Of a DNA stretch of 21,245 bases, positions 14,075 to 21,245 are shown piece by piece. Position 1 is the stretch's first letter; every line of letters starts with the position of its first letter. The DNA comes from a virus: positions 1-21,245 of IMG/VR virus record IMGVR_UViG_3300046500_000125. The stretch is one strand, 5' to 3'. Under the pieces are notes generated by a model, which saw only the letters and a program-made list of their open reading frames with translations, was not told the DNA's origin and ran no database searches. The translations under genes and the position numbers were made by a program.

Positions 14075-14418
14075 TCTCCGAGCGCGCGCGGCAGGGCTGG
14101 ACTGAAGCGCTTGAGGATCATCCGTTTCTCAGGATTGCCGATCTCGAAAGCGAGATCGCGGCCAATCACGCGCAATGGTGGGCCGGAGACAAGTCCGACA
14201 TCTTCACGCGGCTCTATACTAATGGCGTCCTGGAGGGCGGCCCCGTCGCGGGCGACCCTGACGAAATCGTCAATGAGATGACGCCGCGCATCGAGGCGTG
14301 GGCGGCGGCGGCCGGCGCAAAGGAAGTGATCATCCAAGCCGGCCGTGTTGGCTGGGCGCGTCTATTTGCGCCGCATGGTTATGAAGTAGCTGGCGTCATT
14401 TTGAGAAAGAAGTTGTAG
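14071..14418 (+). CDS. Hypothetical protein with acetyltransferase-like C-terminus
   Basis: The start GTG 14071 forms a GTGA overlap with the previous stop, which fits the operon's pattern better than GTG 14059 four codons upstream. The 115-residue protein begins with helices (ERARQGWTEALEDHPFLRI), then a Trp-rich segment (HAQWWAGDKSDIFTRLY). It ends with AAAAGAKEVIIQAGRVGWARLFAPHGYEVAGVILRKKL. The ending 'h-G-R-x-G-W-x-R-x-h-x-x-x-G-a-x-h' resembles the last strands of small phage proteins sometimes annotated as N-acetyltransferase-like or as T7-type internal virion proteins. No acetyl-CoA loop (Q/R-x-x-G-x-G/A) is clear, so an enzyme call is weak. Confidence 0.65.
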   Translation: MISERARQGWTEALEDHPFLRIADLESEIAANHAQWWAGDKSDIFTRLYTNGVLEGGPVAGDPDEIVNEMTPRIEAWAAAAGAKEVIIQAGRVGWARLFAPHGYEVAGVILRKKL

Positions 14419-14419
14419 C

Positions 14420-15181
14420 ATGGGCGTTTCAGGAGGCGGGAAGGGCACTATTTTAGACCCGGCTGGCGCCTTTAGTGACCCGCCGACGCAAAAGACCAAT
14501 GTGAAAACTGTCTCGACGCCAAAGGTGCCGGCGCAGTTTTCAACGCCGACAAACAATCTGCTTGGTCAGATCAACGATCTGGCCAATCAACCGGTGCAGA
14601 TCACACCCGCCTCGCAGCTTCAGCAAAGCGCATTTTCTGCCGCTGGGGATATGACGCCGTTCGCATTAGGCGAGGCCGATCTCAGCAAATACATGAACCC
14701 ATATCAGCAGGACGTGATCGACTCGACGATTGCGGATTGGGGCCATGGCGTCGATGTGGGAGCCAATGCGATTAGCGCCGGGATGCCAACGGGGGCTTAT
14801 GGCGGCTCGCGCATGGGAGTGACGCTGGGTCAGTACGGCGCTGACAATGCGCGCACTTTGGCGGCGACGCTGTCCGGCCTCAACAGCAGCAATTTCAGCC
14901 AGGCGCAAGACGCCGCGAAGTTCGACGTGAACAACAACAACACGCAACTCGGGCTGCTCGGCACACTTGGCGAGCAGCAGCGCAAGGTCGATCTGGAGAG
15001 CAACCCGCAGGCTGCGCACATGCAGCAGATCAGCGATCTGCTCGCCATGATCAGCCAGGCCAATCCGGCGCTTTACACGACGCAAACCAGCAAGAGTAAA
15101 GGCGAGGGCACGGTTCCGGACACCGGTCAGGGCGCCGCGGCGGCGGGAACCGCCATTTCGGCGGCAGCGGCGATCTTCTGA
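14420..15181 (+). CDS. Ejection (internal virion) protein, YMNPY type
   Basis: This 253-residue protein has the diagnostic segment SKYMNPYQQDVIDSTIADW (89-107), then NAISAGMPTGAYGGSRMGVTLGQ (117-138). I associate this pair of motifs with virion or ejection proteins in phages of alpha- and gammaproteobacteria. The N-terminus is Gly/Thr-rich and polar, the middle is amphipathic helices with Asn/Gln repeats, and the end is Ala-rich (GQGAAAAGTAISAAAAIF), likely membrane-interacting. Together with the next virion genes it is probably packed in the head and injected with the DNA. ATG 14420 follows the previous stop by one base, and its TGA overlaps the reductase ATG. Confidence 0.78.
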   Translation: MGVSGGGKGTILDPAGAFSDPPTQKTNVKTVSTPKVPAQFSTPTNNLLGQINDLANQPVQITPASQLQQSAFSAAGDMTPFALGEADLSKYMNPYQQDVIDSTIADWGHGVDVGANAISAGMPTGAYGGSRMGVTLGQYGADNARTLAATLSGLNSSNFSQAQDAAKFDVNNNNTQLGLLGTLGEQQRKVDLESNPQAAHMQQISDLLAMISQANPALYTTQTSKSKGEGTVPDTGQGAAAAGTAISAAAAIF

Positions 15182-15888
15182 TGACAAAAGCGGCGCTGCA
15201 ATTCGGCGGCGGCAAAGACAGCCTTGCTTGCCTCTATCTCCTGCGTCCGCGTTGGGATGAAACTACGGTGGTTTGGCTCAACACTGGAGCCGCATTTCCC
15301 GAGACAATCGCGCAGATGAAAGAAATCGCGGCGATGGTCCCGCATTTCTTAGAGGTGCGCTCCGATGTGGCGGCGGATATTGGCGAGCATGGCTGGCCGG
15401 TCGATGTGGTCCCAGTCGCCCATACTGAATGGGGTATGAAATTCACAGGCCGGAAGGGGGTCAAGTTGCGGTCTTGGATCGAGTGCTGCGGTCGTAATTT
15501 TTGGGCGCCGCTCGAAGCCAAAATGAAAGAACATGGCTTCACGACGATCATTCGCGGCCAACGCAATGACGAGCATTACAAGGGGATCGTGCGGCATGGC
15601 GATGTGGTCGGCGGCGTGACCTATGAATTGCCGTTGCAGGATTGGACTGAATCTGACGTGTTTGCATTTCTGGAGCGCGAAGGCGTCGCCGTTCCGGCGC
15701 ATTATGAGGTGACGAAAAGCTCGCTCGATTGTTGGCTGTGCACGGCGTTTCTCGATGCGAAAAATCCTCAGATGGATTATTTGCGGGCCAAGCATCCTGA
15801 GCAGCACGCTTTGGTGCGTCACGCTCTTGATCAGATCGCCGGCGCGACGGCTGCTGCTCTGACTCCACTCGAAGCGGCAGTACGCTGA
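15181..15888 (+). CDS. PAPS reductase-family (PP-loop) enzyme
   Basis: This 235-residue enzyme begins almost at once with the PP-loop FGGGKDS (8-14), which binds the adenylate of APS/PAPS or ATP. ECCGRNFWAPL (101-111) carries Cys102 and Cys103, RGQRNDE lies at 125-131, PLQDWTESDVFAFL at 151-164 is typical of CysH/DndC-like proteins, and DCWLC (183-187) carries Cys184 and Cys187. The four cysteines could bind an iron-sulfur cluster, as in APS reductases. The family also includes enzymes that move sulfur to DNA or tRNA. It lies between ejection genes with TGATG overlaps on both sides, so it is expressed with virion proteins. The substrate is unknown; sulfur metabolism for the host or nucleic-acid modification are both possible. 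Confidence 0.88.
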   Translation: MTKAALQFGGGKDSLACLYLLRPRWDETTVVWLNTGAAFPETIAQMKEIAAMVPHFLEVRSDVAADIGEHGWPVDVVPVAHTEWGMKFTGRKGVKLRSWIECCGRNFWAPLEAKMKEHGFTTIIRGQRNDEHYKGIVRHGDVVGGVTYELPLQDWTESDVFAFLEREGVAVPAHYEVTKSSLDCWLCTAFLDAKNPQMDYLRAKHPEQHALVRHALDQIAGATAAALTPLEAAVR

Positions 15889-16445
15889 TGGGCCTGTTTG
15901 GCAGCCGCGCTCCTGTGGCGCAGCCATCGGCGGCCAAGGCCGCGCTGCCGATCACGACCGCAGCGCCGGAGCCGCCAAAGACTGGCCCGCGCGGCCTGTT
16001 CGGCTCGTCCTGGGCAAACTGGGAGAGCCTCGGCACGCTCGGGGCTGCACTGCAGCAAATTGGCGGGAGTCGTGGCGCCCTGAATGCGAGACTGGAGGGC
16101 CTTCAGCAGGATCAAGCGGACGCGCTCGCAGCGCAAAGGCAGGCGGGCGAAGACGCATTCACCAAGTTACAGCGTACAAGGCAGGCGGAAGAGTGGGGCG
16201 CACAAGATTCTCAACAGCAAGCGCTTCAAGCTTGGGTCAGCGGCTTACCAGCTGAGCAACAGGCGGCAGCGCGCGCAAATCCGCAAGCCGCGATCCAAGC
16301 ATTTATGGCCGCCCAAGCGCGCGCCACACAACCGCTGACGCCGTATCAATCGCGTTATCTCGATCACCTTGAGCACTCTGGCGGCGCGGGTGGCAATAGC
16401 GATGTGCCTGATGGGTTTGTTCTTGATGATGACGGGGAGCAATAA
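15888..16445 (+). CDS. Ejection-cassette virion protein, Gln/Ala-rich
   Basis: The 185-residue product opens MGLFGSRAPV and has a second GLFGSSWANWESLGTLGAAL segment at about 36-55. The same short phrase GLFGS occurs twice, at residues 2-6 and 36-40. Residues 60-145 are a Gln/Ala-rich helix (LEGLQQDQADALAAQRQAG, then AWVSGLPAEQQAAARANP). The tail is acidic (DGFVLDDDGEQ). Small Gln/Ala-rich helical proteins next to the large ejection protein are usually internal virion proteins. ATG 15888 overlaps the reductase stop, and its TAA overlaps the next gene's ATG. No enzymatic motif is seen. Confidence 0.7.
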   Translation: MGLFGSRAPVAQPSAAKAALPITTAAPEPPKTGPRGLFGSSWANWESLGTLGAALQQIGGSRGALNARLEGLQQDQADALAAQRQAGEDAFTKLQRTRQAEEWGAQDSQQQALQAWVSGLPAEQQAAARANPQAAIQAFMAAQARATQPLTPYQSRYLDHLEHSGGAGGNSDVPDGFVLDDDGEQ

Positions 16446-17140
16446 TGCCCGGCCTCTATGACGGCGCGACCGCAACAAATCCGCAGACGGGCGAGCGTGT
16501 CGTTTATCGCATTAGCCAAGGCGGTAAAGGACGTTGGCAGGCGCTGAGCGCAGATACGGCTGTGCCGGAAGCGCGTGAGCGGTTCACCAATCTCAACAAT
16601 ATGTCGCAGATGGGGGTGCGTACGCTGCGCAGCGCTCAGCGCTTTATCGACATCAATGCTAATGCCGATACCGGCGGCATCCAGAATGATCCAAACCTTC
16701 CTGAATTTATGCGTCCGCCAAATGCGCAAAGGCTGCAATCGCTCTCACGGCAAATGGTAGGGGCGAATTGGCAACCCGGCACATCCGGGATGTTCAACAC
16801 TGCGACAGAGCAGAATATGGCGGCGGGCCGCTATCCATCGCCTACAAATAAGGAAGAGGTGAATCGAGACCTGTATTTTCGTCAAGCCGAAGACGCTGTG
16901 ACGCAACAGCACGCCGTTGCAGATATGCGCAATTGGCTTTCACAGCATCCGACGCTCGATGGATGGGATGAGCATTGGTCGGCAATCGAACCGCGATTGC
17001 GCGCGCAAGTGCGCCGGGATTCGCAGCGCTATTATAGTCAGCGGCATGGTGGCGGACAGCCTCCAGCACCCCAGGCGGCGCCGGCACAAGGCGGCGGCGC
17101 CGCACTTCGCTACAATCCAGCGACTGGCCAGATCGAATAA
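16445..17140 (+). CDS. Ejection-cassette virion protein
   Basis: The 231-residue protein has a basic, tyrosine-containing N-terminus (MPGLYDGATATNPQTGERVVY, then GGKGRWQAL). A helical middle has the segments FTNLNNMSQMGVRTLRSA and FMRPPNAQRLQSLSRQM. Then come NWQPGTSGMFNTATEQN (109-125) and a helical stretch with VNRDLYFRQAEDAVTQQH. The W-Q-P-G-T-S-G-M-F-N phrase recurs in phage internal virion proteins near large ejection proteins, by my memory of the family. The C-terminus is Pro/Ala/Gly-rich and ends with YNPATGQIE. It is coupled to both neighbours by TAATG. It likely travels into the cell with the DNA. Confidence 0.73.
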   Translation: MPGLYDGATATNPQTGERVVYRISQGGKGRWQALSADTAVPEARERFTNLNNMSQMGVRTLRSAQRFIDINANADTGGIQNDPNLPEFMRPPNAQRLQSLSRQMVGANWQPGTSGMFNTATEQNMAAGRYPSPTNKEEVNRDLYFRQAEDAVTQQHAVADMRNWLSQHPTLDGWDEHWSAIEPRLRAQVRRDSQRYYSQRHGGGQPPAPQAAPAQGGGAALRYNPATGQIE

Positions 17141-20100
17141 TGCCCACGACAATTTTGGGTCCAGGCGGGGAGCAAGTCCAGTTTCCCGATGGAACCCCGC
17201 GTGCCGAAATGCAGCGTGCGATGCAGGCTCGCTTCGGTGGTCCGCAGCAACAGCGCGCTGCAACGCCGCCGGCTCCTCCACGTCGAGGCCAGTCGCGCCC
17301 ACTCGCCGATGAGATCATGCGGAGCGTCAGCACGACGCTCAGCGGCGCCATTCCATTCAACGAAGAGATTGGCTCTGCGGTCGTCGGCGCAGGCAATGCG
17401 ATGAGCGAGGGTATTCATGGCCGCAATCCAGTCGAGGGTTATCAACGCGGCTATCGCGGCGCTGTAGACAATGCGCGCGCTGATAATCGGGACTTCCGCG
17501 CCCGCCGCCCGATTGTTGCGGATCTGCTGACGGGAACGGGCGGGGCTTTGCCGATCTTGGCGACGGCTGGCGGCGGCGCCGCGCCATCGATCGCCAATGC
17601 CGCCGCGCAGGGTTCTCGCGGGCTTCCGTTGCTTCTGCGCCAGATGACGGAAGGCGCGGCAAACGGCGCGTTATGGTCGGGCCTCTTTGCAGCCGGCAAT
17701 GAAGATGGGGGCGATGTCTCGCAGCGCTTGCAGGCGGGTAATGAGGCCATGCCTGCGGGTGCTACGCTTGGCGCGGCTGCGCCGATCGCTGTCAATGGCT
17801 TCTCCGCGCTAGGCTCGCTCGCGTCTCGCGCTCTTCCGCGCCGTGGCGGGCCGCCGATGCGCAATGTGACGCCGCCGCCTGAAATGCCGCCAAGCGGTGG
17901 GGCGCCGGCCACGCAGATGGCTCGTGCGTCTGATGGCTCTGTGCTGCCTGTGCGCCCTGCCGAGCCGTTTCGGCAATCGCATGTCGGCGGGAGCGAAGAT
18001 TTGCGCGCTGCGGCGAGACCTCGGCCGCCGATGGACGACGCCGCACGTCTCGCGCAATTGCGTGAACAGGGCTTCAACGTCGATCAACCGCTTTTTCACG
18101 GCACGACCCGCGACTTCGAGAATTTCAGCGGCGACAATGGCAACATCTATCTGACGCATAAGCCTGAGCTTGCGAGCATGTATGCCGATGGCGAAGGCGG
18201 CAATGTGCGTCCTGTCTATGCGCGCAATGCTGAGCGTGTTTCTGAGAACAGCTTCATGGTGCGCAATCCGAGCGATGTGCAGCCGCGTTTTGGGTTGCCG
18301 CAGCAAACGCAAGGTGATGGCGCTCTTCCCCGCCGCCCGCTGCAGATGGGCGACAATGCGGGCCCGCAGCAGGGGCAGATGAGGGGGCAAGATAACCCCA
18401 TGATCAACGGTCGGAATAGCTACTTGGACGAGCCGCCGCCTGGACCAATCGCTGACTATGTGGGGCGATTAAAAGCAAGAGCAACGGGCCAAGAAGGTTA
18501 CGACATCCTCGCTCAATTGGCGAACGACAAGCAGATAGGCAAAGATACTCTGGAGGAGATCGCCGGTCGCTTTTTAGGCGCCCGTCTTCGCTTCAAAAAC
18601 AAAGCTGAGGCTGTAGCCGCCATCCATGAGCGAATTGGACGACGCGAATGGGACAAGTCAGCAATTAACTTAATGAACAACCCACCTTCGAAGCCGTGGG
18701 TCAAAAATGAGTCTGGCGGCGACCAACAGCAATCCTCCATCCCCCGCCAATATCCGCAGATGCCGGCAAAGCCGCAGCCGCAATTCGGCATGACCCTCGC
18801 TCCGCCGAACAACCAGTTCTACAGCAACCCGATCCCGTTCCCGCGCCGTACTGGTGGGCCGAAGCCGCCGCGTCCGCCGGCAGCGAGCGGGCCGCCGCGT
18901 CTGCCGGGTGATGTGGTTCGCACGGTCGATACGCTGGCCTCGCGCCGCCGCATGAGCGCAACCGATGTGGAGCGCGCAATTGGCGAAGCGCGCCAAAAGC
19001 CGCAGGGCCGTGTCTTGGCCGATCTGTTCGATGATCCAGGCGTGCGCACGCTGCGGTCGATTGCGCAGCGCCCTGGTGAGACTGGACAGCGGGCGACTGA
19101 GCGCGCATCGGAGCGCTTCCATGCGGCGCCGGTGCGTATCCTGCGTGATCTTGAGCGGAGAATGAGCGTGTCGCAGACGAGACAGGCGGCCATCGAAGCG
19201 CTCTCGAAGCAATACAAAGAGGTGAGCGCAAACCTCTATCGGCCAATCTTCGAACGTCAGACGACAACCGAGCAAAAACTCGCCATTGGCGCCGCTGTGG
19301 AGCGTATCGAGCGCGCACCGCTGACGCGCGGCGCAATTTCTCGCGCCAGATCGCTTTTTGCCACTGACCGTGAGCTTGGACTCGTGGAAGGCGGCATCAC
19401 AGATAATGCGGCGCGGTATGCCCACTATGTGAAGATGGCGTTGGACGACCTCATTTCGTCTCGTACGCGTACAGGTGGTCTGACGGGCAACGCTTTGCGT
19501 GCAAGCATGGAAGCGAAATCACAACTTCTGAATGCCATGGACGACACCATCCCAGGCTATCGTGATGCGCGCGCGCAATGGGGCGGCCTGAAGGAAGCGG
19601 AAGACGCGCTCGATGAAGGCGCTCATTTCCTCAGCATGTCCTCAGATGAGGTCCGCGCCGCCATGGGCGAGATGACGCCGTTTGCGCAATATCATGCGCG
19701 CATCGGCTTGGCGCATGAGCTGCATCAGCGGCTTGGCTTGCGCGGCTCGGTGAACGGTAATCGCAATGTGGCCGAGGTCTTGGGTTCGCCCGAGATGCAG
19801 GCCCGCGTGGCGGCGGCTTTCGATAGCCCAGACCAGGCGGTGCACTTCCTCGATACGCTCAACACGCAAAACCGCCTGATGCGCAATGCTGGGCAGTGGG
19901 GGACTGGGTCGCAGACCTATTCGAATCTCACGCATGGCGACGATCAGAATTCGCGCGCGCTCATGGAGGCCGGCGGCCACGCCGCGAGCGGCAATCCTAT
20001 TGCGGCGATCGGTCGCCTCGCCCGGCGCGGTGTTGACGCAGCCGTTGGCCATCGCCTGGAGCAATCGGATAATCGCGTGGGCGAGGCGTTGCTGCGCCCG

Positions 20101-20253
20101 ATCGATGAAGGCGCGAGCGCGAAAGAATTCACCGATCAAGTGATCGCGGAATTGCGCCGCCTTGAGACGATGCGGAACAGCAACACTCGCACCTCCCGCG
20201 TCGCCGCTTCCGCAGCGGGCGCACAGACCGGACGCAACAGGAAGCGGCCATGA
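17140..20253 (+). CDS. Large ejection protein with embedded ADP-ribosyltransferase-like domain
   Basis: This 1037-residue protein begins with a small widespread motif (TILGPGGEQVQFPDGTP, then EMQRAMQARFGG). Residues about 124-230 are Gly/Ala-rich hydrophobic segments, likely membrane-active, and a Pro-rich linker follows (233-262). Residues 302-375 read ARLAQLREQGFNVDQPLFHGT (His320 in HGT), YLTHKPELASMYAD, then NVRPVYARN and SENSFMVRNP. This matches the pattern of ART-PolyVal domains found in phage polyvalent proteins. A separate helical segment lies at 430-512, then a second Pro-rich linker, then about 430 residues of helical bundle with repeated Arg/Leu/Gln helices and a basic tail (TGRNRKRP). 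It is probably packed in the head and injected. Whether the ART part is active is uncertain. Confidence 0.85.
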   Translation: MPTTILGPGGEQVQFPDGTPRAEMQRAMQARFGGPQQQRAATPPAPPRRGQSRPLADEIMRSVSTTLSGAIPFNEEIGSAVVGAGNAMSEGIHGRNPVEGYQRGYRGAVDNARADNRDFRARRPIVADLLTGTGGALPILATAGGGAAPSIANAAAQGSRGLPLLLRQMTEGAANGALWSGLFAAGNEDGGDVSQRLQAGNEAMPAGATLGAAAPIAVNGFSALGSLASRALPRRGGPPMRNVTPPPEMPPSGGAPATQMARASDGSVLPVRPAEPFRQSHVGGSEDLRAAARPRPPMDDAARLAQLREQGFNVDQPLFHGTTRDFENFSGDNGNIYLTHKPELASMYADGEGGNVRPVYARNAERVSENSFMVRNPSDVQPRFGLPQQTQGDGALPRRPLQMGDNAGPQQGQMRGQDNPMINGRNSYLDEPPPGPIADYVGRLKARATGQEGYDILAQLANDKQIGKDTLEEIAGRFLGARLRFKNKAEAVAAIHERIGRREWDKSAINLMNNPPSKPWVKNESGGDQQQSSIPRQYPQMPAKPQPQFGMTLAPPNNQFYSNPIPFPRRTGGPKPPRPPAASGPPRLPGDVVRTVDTLASRRRMSATDVERAIGEARQKPQGRVLADLFDDPGVRTLRSIAQRPGETGQRATERASERFHAAPVRILRDLERRMSVSQTRQAAIEALSKQYKEVSANLYRPIFERQTTTEQKLAIGAAVERIERAPLTRGAISRARSLFATDRELGLVEGGITDNAARYAHYVKMALDDLISSRTRTGGLTGNALRASMEAKSQLLNAMDDTIPGYRDARAQWGGLKEAEDALDEGAHFLSMSSDEVRAAMGEMTPFAQYHARIGLAHELHQRLGLRGSVNGNRNVAEVLGSPEMQARVAAAFDSPDQAVHFLDTLNTQNRLMRNAGQWGTGSQTYSNLTHGDDQNSRALMEAGGHAASGNPIAAIGRLARRGVDAAVGHRLEQSDNRVGEALLRPIDEGASAKEFTDQVIAELRRLETMRNSNTRTSRVAASAAGAQTGRNRKRP

Positions 20254-20891
20254 GGGGCCCCTCGCTGCTCGACTATCTGCGCAATCCCCAGGCGCACCGC
20301 GACGTGCCCCGGATCGCCAATGCGCGGCCCACGCCGGGGCGGCCCATGTCGGCGGCCACGCTGCCCCGTAGGCGCGCACCTGAGCGTCAGCAGCCCATGG
20401 GGCCAACCGGCTATCTGTCACGCCTGGAGAACCCGCCAGCGCAGCCCGCGCCGGTGATGAGCTTTGCAGACGCCAACGGGCAAGATGCGCGTCCAATGCA
20501 AGACGAGCAGTTCGATCAATGGCAATCTCGGACGGGGCCGCATCAGACGCTTTCGCCGTTCGATGGCGGCGGCGATCAATTCGCGGACGCCCGCCCGATC
20601 CAGAATACACGCGATGCGAGCTATTACCGTGACCCGCAGACGGCGATGACGCAGACGGAGATCGGGCCGGCGAAGCTGCCGCCTGTGCCGGCTGCGATGG
20701 CCGACATACTCAATGCACAGCAGCAAGGACCGACTTGGGCTCAAGCAAGTCTGCTCGCACGGCAAGCCATGGCGCGGGAAAACCGCGTGCAGCGACCCGG
20801 TCTCTTCGCTCGCCTAGGCATACAGCCGCAAGGCGATCCCATGCTGGACGCGCTTAGGGCGCGCTCTCGGCCAATAACGCGGCCCGAGTAG
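20250..20891 (+). CDS. Proline-rich protein at the end of the ejection cassette
   Basis: The 213-residue protein starts with ATG 20250, overlapping the large ejection gene as ATGA, with AGGAAG before it. Residues 1-70 are Pro/Arg-rich (HRDVPRIANARPTPGRPM, then LPRRRAPERQQP) with short helical starts like GPSLLDYLRNP and TGYLSRLENPP. Residues 70-150 are polar loops with Asp/Gln. The last 60 residues form one helix-rich part ending LFARLGIQPQGDPMLDALR. It has no membrane segment or enzyme motif. By place and composition it is a virion accessory protein. Its 3' end overlaps the reverse-strand lipoprotein gene by 38 bases. Confidence 0.68.
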   Translation: MRGPSLLDYLRNPQAHRDVPRIANARPTPGRPMSAATLPRRRAPERQQPMGPTGYLSRLENPPAQPAPVMSFADANGQDARPMQDEQFDQWQSRTGPHQTLSPFDGGGDQFADARPIQNTRDASYYRDPQTAMTQTEIGPAKLPPVPAAMADILNAQQQGPTWAQASLLARQAMARENRVQRPGLFARLGIQPQGDPMLDALRARSRPITRPE

Positions 20892-21081
20892 CTCTGTAGT
20901 CGCAGGATCGCCCGGTTTCTTCGATGAACACTTCACCGCTTGAGAGCGTGAAGATTGCCCCCTCTTGGCCGGTGACTGAACATACATGCTGCGGATCTGC
21001 GATCTGTGGCCCGATGAGACGCGCCTGGGGCGCTGGCTGTGAACAGGCGGCAAGTAGCAACACGAAAAACAAGGATCGCAT
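20854..21081 (-). CDS. Small lipoprotein on the reverse strand
   Basis: This is the only supported minus-strand gene. The 75-residue product begins MRSLFFVLLLAACSQPAP, a classical type II signal peptide with lipobox L10-A-A-C13. The mature part has Cys34 and Cys60, which could pair in the periplasm, and it contains IFTLSSGEVFIEETG as two strands. An upstream in-frame start at 21141 would add 20 residues that spoil the signal peptide, so ATG 21081 is chosen. It fills the gap between the ejection cassette and tail fibre, where phages often carry reverse-strand accessory genes ('morons'). Possible roles are surface exclusion or an outer-membrane spanin; neither is shown. I see no convincing promoter upstream. 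Confidence 0.68.
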   Translation of the reverse strand: MRSLFFVLLLAACSQPAPQARLIGPQIADPQHVCSVTGQEGAIFTLSSGEVFIEETGRSCDYRATRAALLAESAP

Positions 21082-21117
21082 CAGCGCACCATGACACAGA
21101 TTGAGGCGGGGACATAG

Positions 21118-21245
21118 ATGGCTGACGGCACGACTACGCACTACAGCCTGACGAAGCCCGAGGTCGGGGCCTCAGCAGATACTTGGGGCGGGAAATTAAA
21201 TACCAATTTCGACACCATAGACACACAACTCTACGCGAAGCAGGC
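21118..21245 (+). CDS. Tail fibre protein, N-terminus (3' end outside window)
   Basis: The first 42 codons read [23 protein letters not shown], then [19 protein letters not shown]. The phrase 'T-x-x-Y-x-L-x-K-P-E-x-G-x-S-x-D-T-W-G-x-K-x-N-x-N-x-D-x-I-D' is the head-binding N-terminal motif of many phage tail fibres or spikes that attach to the nozzle. The start ATG 21118 follows a TAG by zero bases, with GAGGCGGGG at 21103-21111 as binding site. The receptor-binding part lies beyond the window. Confidence 0.85.
   Translation, partial: MADGTTTHYSLTKPEVGASADTWGGKLNTNFDTIDTQLYAKQ

Noticed and set aside
19642-20610. 322-residue minus-strand frame opposite the ejection genes
   Set aside because: Arg/Ala-rich low-complexity translation without any motif; shadow of plus-strand genes.
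20924-21094. 56-codon plus-strand frame in the gap before the tail fibre
   Set aside because: Its product has odd Cys/Trp/Asn composition and no motif, while the opposite strand encodes a clear lipoprotein signal peptide over the same bases.
21091-21117. Eight-residue frame ending directly before the tail fibre ATG, as a leader peptide
   Set aside because: Too short to support; no binding site of its own could be made out.

Overview
The window is a stretch of a tailed-phage genome, either a free phage or a prophage. It runs from the end of the replication/regulation block, through DNA packaging and head assembly, to the head-tail connector, the ejection (internal virion) proteins and the first codons of a tail fibre. 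No bacterial housekeeping gene, tRNA, rRNA, integrase, insertion sequence or CRISPR array is visible. The sequence is GC-rich (about 60% by eye). The family resemblances (SU10-type capsid, P22-like connector, ejection proteins of the kind found in rhizobial and other alphaproteobacterial phages, a spike-base protein like that of gene transfer agents) suggest a podovirus of an alphaproteobacterium. The host is an inference.

Layout. Positions 2-1627 hold an early block of four translationally coupled genes: the C-terminal part of a replication initiator, a VRR-NUC nuclease, a freestanding DnaA domain IV and a helix-turn-helix protein. This order is lambdoid and hints at a temperate lifestyle. 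Positions 1628-1800 are the one sizeable non-coding gap between same-strand genes. It carries two long perfect inverted repeats and separates early from late genes. Positions 1801-2927 hold four small genes of unknown role, including a 45-residue Lys/Ala-rich histone-H1-like protein and a single-pass membrane protein. Positions 2949-10317 are the packaging and head module: small and large terminase, four small virion proteins, portal, a small partner, scaffold and SU10-family major capsid protein. Positions 10327-14418 are the connector region with the head-tail adaptor, the tail nozzle and small unknowns. Positions 14420-20891 are the ejection cassette: a YMNPY-type protein, a PAPS-reductase-like enzyme, two mid-sized virion proteins, a 1037-residue ejection protein with an ADP-ribosyltransferase-like domain, and a 213-residue accessory. 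Positions 20854-21081 on the minus strand encode a small lipoprotein, the only supported minus-strand gene. A tail fibre starts at 21118 and runs off the window.

How the genes work together. Nearly every junction downstream of 1801 is an ATGA, GTGA, TGATG or TAATG overlap, or a gap under about 20 bases. The late genes therefore look like one long transcript read by coupled translation. The terminase packages DNA through the portal into a capsid built by scaffold and major capsid protein. The adaptor and nozzle close the head, and the ejection proteins are packed to be delivered with the DNA. The less ordinary elements are the ART-like domain in the ejection protein, the sulfur-chemistry enzyme in the virion cassette, the isolated DnaA DNA-binding domain, the structured leader at 1628-1800 and the reverse-strand lipoprotein.
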